This document shows positions 33,219 through 40,905 of a stretch of 56,209 bases of DNA, piece by piece (the stretch's first letter is position 1; each line of letters begins with the position of its first letter). Under the pieces are notes generated by a model. It saw only the letters and a list, made by a program, of their open reading frames with translations, searched no databases and was not told the DNA's origin. The DNA is from Priestia endophytica DSM 13796 (GTDB taxonomy: Bacteria; Bacillota; Bacilli; Bacillales; Bacillaceae_H). A program made the translations under genes and the position numbers. Location: assembly GCF_900115845.1 (NCBI RefSeq), contig NZ_FOXX01000019.1, forward strand, positions 1 through 56,209, in the 5' to 3' direction.

Positions 33219-33712
33219 TCATTATCTGATCTTCTTGCTATTATTTCCTCTATAATAAAACGGCCAAACTCAATATAAGAATCTTCTTTTTTGTCTTGAA
33301 CTAGTCCAATAAAATTCTGTTTTCGATTTTCGCTTAAAGACTCGCTACATTGTATTCGACTAACCATATATTCTATACGTTTCTTGTTTAATTCTCTTAC
33401 CTTCCTAAAGCCTTCAACTGTACAGGCCAAAGCAAAACATAGAAATATCCCAGGTATAATGTAATTCCAAGGGTATGAAATGAATAAGGAATATAAAGGT
33501 TGAAAACCAACTGTAAAAGCTACGGTAAACCATGCAAATGAAGCTATTTTCTCCAGTTTGGCTTTTTGTTTAAGTCCTTCACCATTACTTTCTATCATGG
33601 CATCAAGTTCATCCCGATACTTTTTAGCTTCCTTCTCTGTAAGATCAGGAAGAGCCTTAATAAGGCCCACGATAGGACTTAATGTATCGTCCAAATCTTT
33701 TTTTCTTAACAT
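33209..33712 (-). CDS. Two-TM membrane protein, unknown
   Basis: 167 residues. A cytoplasmic helical N-terminus (about 1-55), two TM helices (about 58-100) and a charged C-terminus. GGGGGAG precedes ATG. The plan resembles membrane-sensing or anchor proteins of plasmids; no family is recognised. Confidence 0.55.
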   Translation of the reverse strand: MLRKKDLDDTLSPIVGLIKALPDLTEKEAKKYRDELDAMIESNGEGLKQKAKLEKIASFAWFTVAFTVGFQPLYSLFISYPWNYIIPGIFLCFALACTVEGFRKVRELNKKRIEYMVSRIQCSESLSENRKQNFIGLVQDKKEDSYIEFGRFIIEEIIARRSDNEDR

Positions 33713-33783
33713 TAGAAAACTCCCCCATAAGATTATCTCTACTTTCTTTAAAATATAACAATAAAATAAACAGTTTCAAAGTT

Positions 33784-34350
33784 TTACAAGTCTAAAGGGC
33801 GAACATCTCGCTTCTTCTCATCTTGATTGATGCCAATGTATTTCAATGTACGAGCTGTACTAGCATGATTTAGCATATCCATTAACAAAGACATATCAGC
33901 ACCATTTTTGTACATATGATATGCAAAGGTCTTTCGTAAGGTATGAGTACCGATTTCTTCTAATCCAACTTCATATGCAGCTCCTGAAATAATTCGCCAT
34001 GCTGTAACTCGGCTAATAGGTTTATTAGGATTTTTCCTTCCTACAAAAACGTAATCTTCAAGATTACGTTTATAATTTTTTTTAACAAAATTAGTAATCG
34101 ATTCAGCTAATCCTGTTGAAACAGTTATCTTATCATTCTCCGTTGTTTTGGTATTTTTTAGTTCAATATAAGGTAATACTTCTTGTTTCTCGTTAATTAA
34201 TTCCTTGTATTTTATATGTAACAAGTCATTAAAACGAAGAGGTGTATTAATTCCTAATACAAACAATAAAAGATCTCGTTCATTCTTCCGAAGAACTTCC
34301 TTTATGCTTTCTATCTTATCACGGTCGCGTATTGGTTCTACAAATTCCAT
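33784..34350 (-). CDS. Tyrosine recombinase (short, catalytic-domain only)
   Basis: 188 residues. The full catalytic set is visible: Arg39 (PLRFNDLL), Lys68, HTLRKTF with His136 and Arg139, His162 (LNHAST) and Tyr171 (LKYIGI). The N-terminal SAM-like arm-binding domain of Xer proteins is absent, which is common for short plasmid and phage recombinases. Probably resolves plasmid multimers or inverts a segment. A palindromic site lies 37 bases upstream of the start. Confidence 0.88.
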   Translation of the reverse strand: MEFVEPIRDRDKIESIKEVLRKNERDLLLFVLGINTPLRFNDLLHIKYKELINEKQEVLPYIELKNTKTTENDKITVSTGLAESITNFVKKNYKRNLEDYVFVGRKNPNKPISRVTAWRIISGAAYEVGLEEIGTHTLRKTFAYHMYKNGADMSLLMDMLNHASTARTLKYIGINQDEKKRDVRPLDL

Positions 34351-34386
34351 AATACTTTCTCCTATCCTTTATTTAGCGATTCATGT

Positions 34387-34417
34387 AACTTAATTAAATT
34401 ATACAATAAATTAAGTT
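34387..34417. promoter_or_regulatory. Candidate recombination site 1
   Basis: AACTTAATT (34387-34395) and AATTAAGTT (34409-34417) are 13 bases apart directly upstream of the recombinase gene. The reverse complement begins GCAACTTAATT and ends AGTTAC, like site 2 at 35462-35496 (GCAACTTAATT ... GTGTTAC). Could also be an operator. Confidence 0.5.
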
Positions 34418-34502
34418 GCGTACTTTCACTTATCATAAATTCCAATATAAAAAATGGTTTAAATCCTTTTGTACAAGAATTTAAACCATTTCTTTATAAT
34501 AT

Positions 34503-34925
34503 TTAATCACAAAAACCTGAGGATCCCGAATCAGAAGAACCTGTATTATAATGACTTGAGGAGCAAGAATTACCATAACTGCTGTACATTGATGCTGAAG
34601 TTGAGCTAGTTATTATAGAAGTACTGTCACAACTTCTACTAGGTCTGCTACTATGTGTTTTAGATTTATTTAGTGAAACAGAATTGCTTTTTCCTGTACC
34701 ATATTTCTCTTCTGTGCTAGGTGATAAGTTGGGGTAATAGGTAGAAGAATGCTTTCCTTTTTCTTTAGGTTTAACATCTTCCAGAAATGTTTCTAACTTC
34801 TCATATAGCTTTCCTATAATCGTAAATACAATCTTTAGCAAAATCATAAACACCACCAAAGGCCACATGTAATGTATTATCGTTCCCAAAATCTCATTTA
34901 ATTGATTTAAAGTAAAATCTTCCAT
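34503..34925 (-). CDS. Membrane protein with Ser-rich C-terminus
   Basis: 140 residues from ATG at 34925 behind GAGGAGG. One TM helix (about 20-40), a charged linker, then a Ser/Thr/Tyr-rich tail of about 60 residues ending GSSGFCD. The low-complexity tail is unusual for a cytoplasmic plasmid protein and may be exposed. Family unknown. Confidence 0.5.
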   Translation of the reverse strand: MEDFTLNQLNEILGTIIHYMWPLVVFMILLKIVFTIIGKLYEKLETFLEDVKPKEKGKHSSTYYPNLSPSTEEKYGTGKSNSVSLNKSKTHSSRPSRSCDSTSIITSSTSASMYSSYGNSCSSSHYNTGSSDSGSSGFCD

Positions 34926-34997
34926 AGAAATCCTCCTCTTTATAGAGGGCAACCCACATGATATAATGAAAGTCCTACATTTCATTTTTATCATACG

Positions 34998-35027
34998 AGG
35001 GTGCTTTCCTGACATGGAAAGTGCCCT
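34998..35027. terminator. AGGGTGCTTTCC hairpin, copy 1
   Basis: AGGGTGCTTTCC pairs with GGAAAGTGCCCT through two G-U pairs; a related hairpin with the same flanks is at 39360-39389. It ends in CTTTACTTGTTTTT on the plus strand. Confidence 0.55.
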
Positions 35028-35076
35028 TTACTTGTTTTTCACTTCAAGAAGCAACATTTAGTTATATTTCACCTCC

Positions 35077-35334
35077 TTATATCAGTGTTAACTGTTCATA
35101 CTTCTTCTTTCTTTTCTTTCTCTTCTTAGCTGACTCCTTCGGTTGCTTTAGTGTTGGAAAAATTGGCTTTTCTTTACCTTCTATTTCGATATGATCCATA
35201 AACGTCCCACAACCACATGATAGTTTAACAACTGGATTTAAATACGTTTCCTTGTGTCCACAACCTGTACAAAAATAATAATATGTAGATTCATAGTTAG
35301 GTAACGACTTTTCTATTTGTTTTCTTACTTGCAT
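35077..35334 (-). CDS. Zinc-ribbon protein with basic tail
   Basis: 85 residues. FCTGCGHKET and LSCGCGTFM form a zinc ribbon; the tail SAKKRKKRKKKYEQ is highly basic. GGAGG precedes ATG. Likely nucleic-acid binding. Confidence 0.6.
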   Translation of the reverse strand: MQVRKQIEKSLPNYESTYYYFCTGCGHKETYLNPVVKLSCGCGTFMDHIEIEGKEKPIFPTLKQPKESAKKRKKRKKKYEQLTLI

Positions 35335-35607
35335 AACGGAAAATTACCTCCTCACTCCTGTGATTATTTAATATATAATAACTCAAATGATTATTTATAG
35401 ATGTTAGTGGATTTTTAGTTCCTTTTATATATTTAGTTTATTATCTACTCACTTCAACTTTGCAACTTAATTATATTATATAATAAATTGTGTTACATTA
35501 CAACTCTTTTTCTTTTGATTAATAAAAAGAATTTGTTAGCCATAGATTATAGATACACTAAAAACCATCCCAGGATAATGAGCAATAATAGGTAGCCTTT
35601 ATCATTA
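35335..35607. other. AT-rich non-coding stretch with candidate recombination site 2
   Basis: No supported gene. Contains a diverged shared promoter cassette near 35368-35395 (in front of the zinc-ribbon gene) and GCAACTTAATTATATTATAT at 35462, which resembles the palindrome upstream of the tyrosine recombinase. Confidence 0.4.
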
Positions 35608-35665
35608 TTACTATTATCAAATTAGGCTTCAGCCTTCCTCTATAGCCTAAAGGCTATATTAATTA
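35608..35665. repeat. 58-bp double-hairpin repeat, copy 1
   Basis: AGGCTTCAGCCT and AGCCTAAAGGCT hairpins in a segment that recurs at 36408-36464 with about ten differences. The pair brackets the decayed Rpn-like gene. Confidence 0.6.
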
Positions 35666-35793
35666 ACTTATAGATAAACTCTTCAAGTACGACAAGGGAG
35701 GGTGTGGTAGGTGTGGGGTCTTTTTCCATTTGAAAAGTAAGCGTAAAAATAACATGAAAAGTTTTCATCTTGTATGGAAGGGAAGTAAAGGAG

Positions 35794-35882
35794 CGACAAG
35801 GGGATTTGTGGCAAATGTAGGGAATACTCCCACAACCATTAATTGTTTTACCTAAGAACTTATTGCTCATGATCAGCTCACC
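35794..35882. repeat. 85-bp repeat with TTGTGG hairpin, copy B
   Basis: Counterpart of 27114-27198, again ending in TTGCTCATGATCAG. The stem TTGTGG/CCACAA is kept while the loop varies. Confidence 0.6.
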
Positions 35883-35922
35883 ATCATAATCATATTCTTA
35901 TAAACTTGTTTTTAGTTTACTG

Positions 35923-36312
35923 TTAGCGCAGCTTATCAATTTCTTCCTGTGAAAGACCTACGATTTCACTTATGGTTTTTTTGTCTATACCTTTTTGAAT
36001 CAACCCAAGGGCTATATCTCTGATTACTTCTTTTCTTCCTTTTTCTCTTCCTCTGCTTTCAGCTCGTTTTAGTGCAGACTTTTCATCTAATATAGCCTTT
36101 CTTCTTAATTCATATGCCAATAATGCTTCTGGATTTCTACTTGAGCGTTGTGATTCATCTATTTTGTTTGTCGTATTTTTTAATACTTCATCTTCTTTCA
36201 CCGCAATTTCCTCCACTACTTTAACAGTTATTTTAATAGTTATTCCACAAAATATAGGGACGAATTTTGCATTTACTTTTTGTTTGGTGGGTAATCCTCC
36301 AACTAAATGCAA
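35923..36312 (-). pseudogene. C-terminal remnant of an Rpn/PDDEXK transposase-like protein
   Basis: The last 80 residues (RRKAILDEKSALKRAESRGREKGRKEV...ISEIVGLSQEEIDKLR, shown in parts) match the charged tail and final EIxxLRxEEIxKLR helix of Rpn-family recombination-promoting nucleases. The catalytic N-terminal domain, normally about 200 residues, is absent, and the first 45 residues of the frame look non-homologous. Flanked by 58-bp repeats. Confidence 0.6.
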
Positions 36313-36407
36313 AATATGGTCCCTCTAACTTAAGTGTATACCTTGTTTATCCAATTAATTCTCCCTACTTTCCTGTATAAACAAGATAATAATATTCAAC
36401 ATGTCTA

Positions 36408-36464
36408 TTACTATTATTAAAAAGGCTTCAGCCTTTATCTATAGCCTACAGGCTTTGTTAATTA
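36408..36464. repeat. 58-bp double-hairpin repeat, copy 2
   Basis: AAGGCTTCAGCCTT and AGCCTACAGGCT hairpins; see 35608-35665. The rest of the 36313-36640 gap is AT-rich and likely holds the cas12f1 promoter; no gene seen. Confidence 0.6.
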
Positions 36465-36640
36465 TATAATATTTAGTATATATTTCCTTTTAAGCTTAAT
36501 AACAGGATGACTGCTTCAGTCCGCAGAATTACTTCCACTAAAGTGAAAATGATTTATTTTAATTACCTACTATGTAAAATCGTACTCAAAGAAATAAAAC
36601 GATTGAGATATGAATCACAAGTACATAAGGGGGAATAGAG

Positions 36641-38179
36641 ATGATCACGACACGTAAATTTAAATTAGCAATTGTATCTGATAATCGTAATGAGGCTTAC
36701 AATTTCATACGAAGTGAAATACGGAATCAAAATAAAGCACTTAATGTAGCTTACAATCACCTGTACTTTGAACATATAGCAACGGAGAAATTAAAACATA
36801 GTGACGAAGAATATCAGCAACATTTGACCAAGTACCAAGAAGTGGCCAGTAATAAATATCAAGACTACTTAAAGGTAAAAGAAAAGGCTAAAGCTAGCAA
36901 AGACGATGAAAAGTTGCAAAAGAGGGTGGATAAGGCAAGGGAAGGTTATAACAAGGCGCAGGAAAAAGTATACAAGATAGAAAAAGAATTTAATAAGAAA
37001 TCCAAAGAAACGTATCAAAAAGTAGTGGGCTTATCTAAACAAACAAGAATAGGGAAACTAGTCAAAAGCCAGTTTACTTTACACTATGATACTGAGGATA
37101 GAATAACATCAACAGTCATATCTCACTTCAATAACGATATGAAAACAGGGCTTCTGCGTGGGGATCGTAGCTTACGCACTTACAAAAACACTCACCCATT
37201 GTTAGTACGTGCTAGAAGTATGAAATTCTATGAAGAAAATGGGGACTACTATATTAAATGGATTAAAGGCATTGTCTTTAAAATCATTATTTCAGCTGGA
37301 AGTAAGCAAAAGGCTAACATAGGTGAATTGAAATCAGTGCTCATTAATATCTTAGATGGCCACTATAAGGTATGTGATAGTAGTATCAGCCTTAATAGAG
37401 ATTTAATATTGAATCTTTCGCTGAATATTCCTGTATCTAAAGAAAATGTATTTGTTCCAGGGCGTGTTGTCGGGGTTGATCTCGGATTAAAGATCCCAGC
37501 TTATGTATCGGTTAATGATACTCCCTATATCAAAAGGGGAATTGGTAACATAGACGACTTTTTAAAAGTTCGCACTCAATTGCAAAGCCAAAGAAAAAGA
37601 TTGCAAAAGGCACTAAAAAGTACTTCTGGCGGTAAAGGTAGGAGTAAAAAATTAAAGGGCTTAGATAGGTTGAAAGCAAAGGAAAAGAACTTTGTAAACA
37701 CATACAATCATTTTTTAAGTAAAAATATCATACAGTTTGCTGTCAAAAATAATGCTAGTGTAATTCACATGGAAGAATTACATTTTGACAAACTGAAACA
37801 TAAATCTCTATTACGAAATTGGAGTTATTATCAGCTTCAGACAATGATTGAATATAAAGCCGAGCGTGAAGGTATTGAAGTAAAATATGTAGATGCTAGT
37901 TACACTTCACAGACTTGTAGCAAATGCGGTCACTGTGAAGAGGGACAAAGAGTATTGCAAAATGCTTTTATTTGCAAAAATAAAGAGTGCAAGGGCTACG
38001 GTCATAAAGTTAATGCTGATTTTAATGCTTCTCAAAATATCGCAAAAAGTACGGACATTATTAGAGGTACTGAGATTGCAAAAACCAATGATACTGCGAA
38101 AAATACCAAGAGTATTAAAGGAAATCAACAGTCAGATGACGAAGTAGAACGCAAGCAGCTAGAACTTGAATTAAATTAG
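36641..38179 (+). CDS. cas12f1: Cas12f1 miniature CRISPR nuclease (type V-F, V-U3/c2c10-like)
   Basis: 512 residues, ATG behind AGGGGGAAT. The N-terminal 180 residues are helical and coiled-coil rich, with LRGDRSLRTYKNTHPL at about 172-187 as in Cas12f proteins. RuvC-I is GVDLGLKIPAY with Asp280, RuvC-II is IHMEEL with Glu378, RuvC-III is NADFNAS with Asp460; the zinc finger uses CSKCG (426, 429) and CKNKEC (445, 450). WSYYQLQTMIEYKA and YTSQTCSKCG are family blocks. All catalytic residues are intact. A guide array and a structured RNA follow. An IS605 TnpB is the alternative, but there is no TnpA and the array argues for Cas12f1. Confidence 0.88.
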   Translation: MITTRKFKLAIVSDNRNEAYNFIRSEIRNQNKALNVAYNHLYFEHIATEKLKHSDEEYQQHLTKYQEVASNKYQDYLKVKEKAKASKDDEKLQKRVDKAREGYNKAQEKVYKIEKEFNKKSKETYQKVVGLSKQTRIGKLVKSQFTLHYDTEDRITSTVISHFNNDMKTGLLRGDRSLRTYKNTHPLLVRARSMKFYEENGDYYIKWIKGIVFKIIISAGSKQKANIGELKSVLINILDGHYKVCDSSISLNRDLILNLSLNIPVSKENVFVPGRVVGVDLGLKIPAYVSVNDTPYIKRGIGNIDDFLKVRTQLQSQRKRLQKALKSTSGGKGRSKKLKGLDRLKAKEKNFVNTYNHFLSKNIIQFAVKNNASVIHMEELHFDKLKHKSLLRNWSYYQLQTMIEYKAEREGIEVKYVDASYTSQTCSKCGHCEEGQRVLQNAFICKNKECKGYGHKVNADFNASQNIAKSTDIIRGTEIAKTNDTAKNTKSIKGNQQSDDEVERKQLELELN

Positions 38180-38198
38180 GTCAATGTTTCAAATCAAT

Positions 38199-38230
38199 GT
38201 TACCATTTGTTTGGACACATGGATTAAAAC
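38199..38230. repeat. Repeat-like sequence just after cas12f1
   Basis: Matches the array repeat at 19-20 of 32 positions, including ACATGGATT-AAA near its 3' end. It could be a stray degenerate repeat or part of the guide RNA scaffold. Confidence 0.35.
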
Positions 38231-38269
38231 GTTCTTTGAAAACCACATACATTAAATAGTCAGTTTACG

Positions 38270-38515
38270 GGCTTGGGCGAATTTGCGTCCAAAGGGTGAG
38301 GCGAGGTGTAATTAAGAACCCATAAAAGCACTCACCAAAGGGTCAACTCGATACATTATGTTACCGTATCGACAATCCATCAAGCGTTACAAAGTTTGTC
38401 GTAAACCCAGAAGCTGAGGTAACGCAAAATACATACTTAGTGCAAACGTATAGTAAACATAAATTCACTTAGGAATTCGCACCTCGATTTTCTTGAAATA
38501 CCTTTCAATTCTTGT
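38270..38515 (+). ncRNA. Candidate tracrRNA of the Cas12f1 system
   Basis: Between cas12f1 and the array there is no reading frame but a chain of perfect stems: TTGGGCG/CGTCCAA (38273-38279, 38286-38292), GGTGAG/CTCACC (38295-38300, 38331-38336), TCGATAC/GTATCGA (38348-38354, 38366-38372) and GCGTTAC/GTAACGC (38384-38390, 38419-38425). TTTCAATTC at 38503-38511 is complementary to GGATTGAAA of the repeats (nine pairs, one wobble) and is the likely anti-repeat. Cas12f1 is known to need a tracrRNA of this place and size. Ends are not mapped. Confidence 0.7.
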
Positions 38516-38559
38516 TAATCCTTGTTATTTACTGAAGAAATTCCAGTACATGCTCTAAG

Positions 38560-38605
38560 ATTTTTAGTTAAAACCATATGTTATTCTGTTGTTTTGACTA
38601 AAAAT
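38560..38605. promoter_or_regulatory. Inverted repeat at the array leader
   Basis: ATTTTTAGT (38560-38568) and ACTAAAAAT (38597-38605) lie directly before the first repeat and could form a leader hairpin or mark the array promoter. Confidence 0.35.
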
Positions 38606-38609
38606 CGCA

Positions 38610-39252
38610 GTCACACCCTATATAGATGCATGGATTGAAATACGACTTTACCTGCATCCTCTAATGTTTTCATGAGTCACACCCTATATAAATGCGTGGA
38701 TTGAAATTTCAACGGAAGTCTATGCAATTGAACGGATTGAAGTCACATCCTATATAGATACATGGGTTGAAATCACCAGCGATTACAGTTAGCATTTTGT
38801 AACTCCTGTCGCATCCTATAGGGAGGTAGAGATTGAAATAAATACTTCACTCCTTTCTTTTTCATTATTAACGTCACATATTATATGAACGTGGGGATTG
38901 AAATTTTGTAATGATCCTCGGTTTAAATCTCTTATAAGGATGTAGGGATTGAAATACCTATAGGTGGCTTTTCTTACTTGAAAATGTTGTCATATCCTAC
39001 ATGGATATGGGGATTGAAATTGTTATGTCTAATCGGGCTCTTTTTTTCTTTAAGTCGCATTCTATATAGATGTGGGGATTGAAATTATTATAACGATTTT
39101 GTCGCATTCTATATGTCACATCCTATATAGATGTGTGGGTTGAAATATGTAAGAATAGACTATATCATCACCTCATATTGTCACATCCTATATGGATGTG
39201 TGGATTGAAATCAACCTATTAATATAGTCTAAAGGAAGTTGGGGTTGGAAAT
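38610..39252 (+). CRISPR. CRISPR array, ten diverged 32-bp repeats
   Basis: Repeats start at 38610, 38676, 38742, 38808, 38873, 38924 (decayed), 38989, 39054, 39115 and 39180, each 32 bp and roughly GTCACATCCTATAT ... GTGGATTGAAAT. A weak last unit ends at 39252. Spacers are 33-34 bp, except 19 bp before the sixth repeat, 29 bp after the eighth and about 9 bp before the last. No two repeats are identical, but TTGAAAT is invariant in the ten. Repeat and spacer lengths and the hairpin are type I-C-like, but no type I genes are present and cas12f1 is adjacent in the same orientation. No spacer was matched to a target. Confidence 0.9.
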
Positions 39253-39706
39253 TAGGGCAAGAGAAAAAACATTTAATCTAGCTAAAAGTTAGCTTTGTAG
39301 GACAACTTCCTACTAAGGGTAACTCATGTTATAACAAATGTTCTTCGTTATTATTATCAAGGGTGCTTTCCTAACCGGGAAAGCACTCTTTTTAATTTTG
39401 TAAGGGATGAGGAAAAAACATCAAATTCCTCTTTATTCAATACATTGAAATCAATTAACATTTTATATTGGAATGTTAATTAAAACGTTCGCAAAAGTAT
39501 ATTGATTATAAAAAACGTTCGTAATTAAATTTCTGATTTAAACGAACGATAAAAAAGCTAGATTTTTAATAAAAAAGAAATGTCCGCAAAAGTAAACTTT
39601 TATGGACGTTCACTTTACGGACTGTCTGTTTGTGTTCATTTTTTATAGAGTCACGAGGTATTTAAAAGTAAGTGATGGATATAACAATGGTGCTCGTTCA
39701 TAATAG
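39253..39706. other. Non-coding stretch with hairpins after the array
   Basis: No gene seen. Holds the AGGGTGCTTTCC/GGAAAGCACTCT hairpin followed by TTTTT (39360-39389, a related copy is at 34998), GTTCGCAAAAGTA at 39488 and GTCCGCAAAAGTA at 39582 as a 13-bp repeat, and a CGTTCG...AATTAAAT against ATTTAAA...CGAACG inverted repeat (39516-39548). Confidence 0.45.
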
Positions 39707-39752
39707 AAAAAAAGCGCCAACTCGTTTTTATTAAACAGGTTTGCGCTTTTTA
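39707..39752. terminator. AAAAAGCG terminator, copy 1
   Basis: AAAAAGCGC...TTGCGCTTTTT hairpin after the small gene; it is an inverted near-copy of the terminator at 40800-40845. Confidence 0.65.
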
Positions 39753-39755
39753 CTA

Positions 39756-39890
39756 CTAACAATTGCATAGAAGAATATCAGGCTCTGTGATTCCCAACAA
39801 TTTCATTTCTTCTTTTAGAGAGCGACCCCTCACCTTTTTTATAGTTTTTATTGTTCCATCTCTTAAGGTATATTCTTCATACATCGTCAT
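39756..39890 (-). pseudogene. Frameshifted copy of the 54-residue small protein
   Basis: MTMYEEYTLRDGTIKTIKKV... LKEEMKLLGITEPDILLCNC corresponds to the product of 44219-44383 (MIMYQEYTLRDGTKKSIKVV ... ITERDILSMQLLDK). One T is missing near 39771, so the frame shifts and stops after 44 residues. It follows the metalloprotease gene by five bases. Confidence 0.6.
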
Positions 39891-39895
39891 GGACT

Positions 39896-40609
39896 TTACT
39901 CATCTATTTCAACAAATAAAAAACTATTACGGGCTTTGTTTATTTGACTTTGTTCTAAATTTACATTGTTGTCAGGTGTTGAAAACATAACATTATCAGG
40001 TTGCGGGCTGTGTATACTGCCGTTTGGATCCGTAGGGTCACTAGCATCTATGTTTCCACTTTGTTTGAAATACAGTATATGTCCAATTTCGTGGGCGAGC
40101 AAACTATTATTAAATCCATTATTAGCCGCATTCGACATAAAAATAAAAGGATAACCACCCACACTCTCAAAAGCTCTTCCAAGTACATCGGCACCTAGAC
40201 TTTCAGTAAATGGAGCATACCATATAGTTATTGTTTTTACGCCTCTCTCTACTGGATGCAGTCTCCGGTGTGTCTCCCTAAAAATCATTAGATCCGTCAT
40301 ATATTCACCACTTATGTCTACATCATCAAGACAATTAGGTAAGCCAAAATCGCTCCCCACAGAGTATGTTTCTGGTGTTACTGAAAACATAGGAAAGTTC
40401 CAGACATCTTTTGCCTGAATCAAATCAGCCAAAAATCTATCCTTGTTATCTTGGGTTCTTGTGGCCCCTTTTAAATAAAATGCTAGTAACCTTATCCCGT
40501 AAACAGTTGAGTCTGATGCCGTCCTAATTAGAGGTTCGCTTGGAGGATTCCAATCAGGTCCCCCACCTTCACTTCCATGGTAGAATGATAGTTCCTGCTT
40601 TTTTCTCAA
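39896..40609 (-). CDS. Zinc metalloprotease-like protein without signal peptide
   Basis: 237 residues from TTG at 40609, chosen because AAAGGGGG lies upstream; the ATG at 40633 has no site. LLAHEIGHILYF gives the HEXXH zinc motif at about 173-177, but the third ligand of metzincins is not at the expected place. The chain has neither signal peptide nor TM segment. It is possibly an intracellular protease or toxin enzyme. Pairs with the larger metzincin-like gene upstream. Confidence 0.65.
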   Translation of the reverse strand: MRKKQELSFYHGSEGGGPDWNPPSEPLIRTASDSTVYGIRLLAFYLKGATRTQDNKDRFLADLIQAKDVWNFPMFSVTPETYSVGSDFGLPNCLDDVDISGEYMTDLMIFRETHRRLHPVERGVKTITIWYAPFTESLGADVLGRAFESVGGYPFIFMSNAANNGFNNSLLAHEIGHILYFKQSGNIDASDPTDPNGSIHSPQPDNVMFSTPDNNVNLEQSQINKARNSFLFVEIDE

Positions 40610-40799
40610 TTTTAGTTTCCCCCTTTCTTCCATACTTTAGATTTTTAAGATATATTTCTAAAACAACAGTTTATATTTTGTCGTAAAAATAGCATCTTAT
40701 TCATTGGATGACATATATCCATTTGAGTAACGTTTGTTAATTATTTTATCTTTGTATGCCAAATACGAAACTAGTTTACATAAAACATGTGCAAAGAAG

Positions 40800-40845
40800 T
40801 AAAAAAGCGTAAACCTGTTCAGTAACAACGAGTTTGCGCTTTTTC
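40800..40845. terminator. AAAAAGCG terminator, copy 2
   Basis: AAAAAGCGTAAAC...GTTTGCGCTTTTT hairpin after the stop of the metzincin-like gene; the reverse complement matches the terminator at 39707-39752. Confidence 0.75.
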
Positions 40846-40905
40846 TTTTCGTTTATATATACTTTTACAGAAAATTATTTATATTTTTTGTTGGACTTAT
40901 AAATG

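Noticed and set aside
36641-38179. IS200/IS605 TnpB interpretation
   Set aside because: No TnpA gene or IS ends next to it, the N-terminal region and LRGDRSLRTYK block look like Cas12f, and a repeat-spacer array plus anti-repeat follow at once.
38199-38230. True first repeat of the array
   Set aside because: Only the 3' half is similar and it is 380 bases from the array; kept only as a low-confidence repeat-like sequence.
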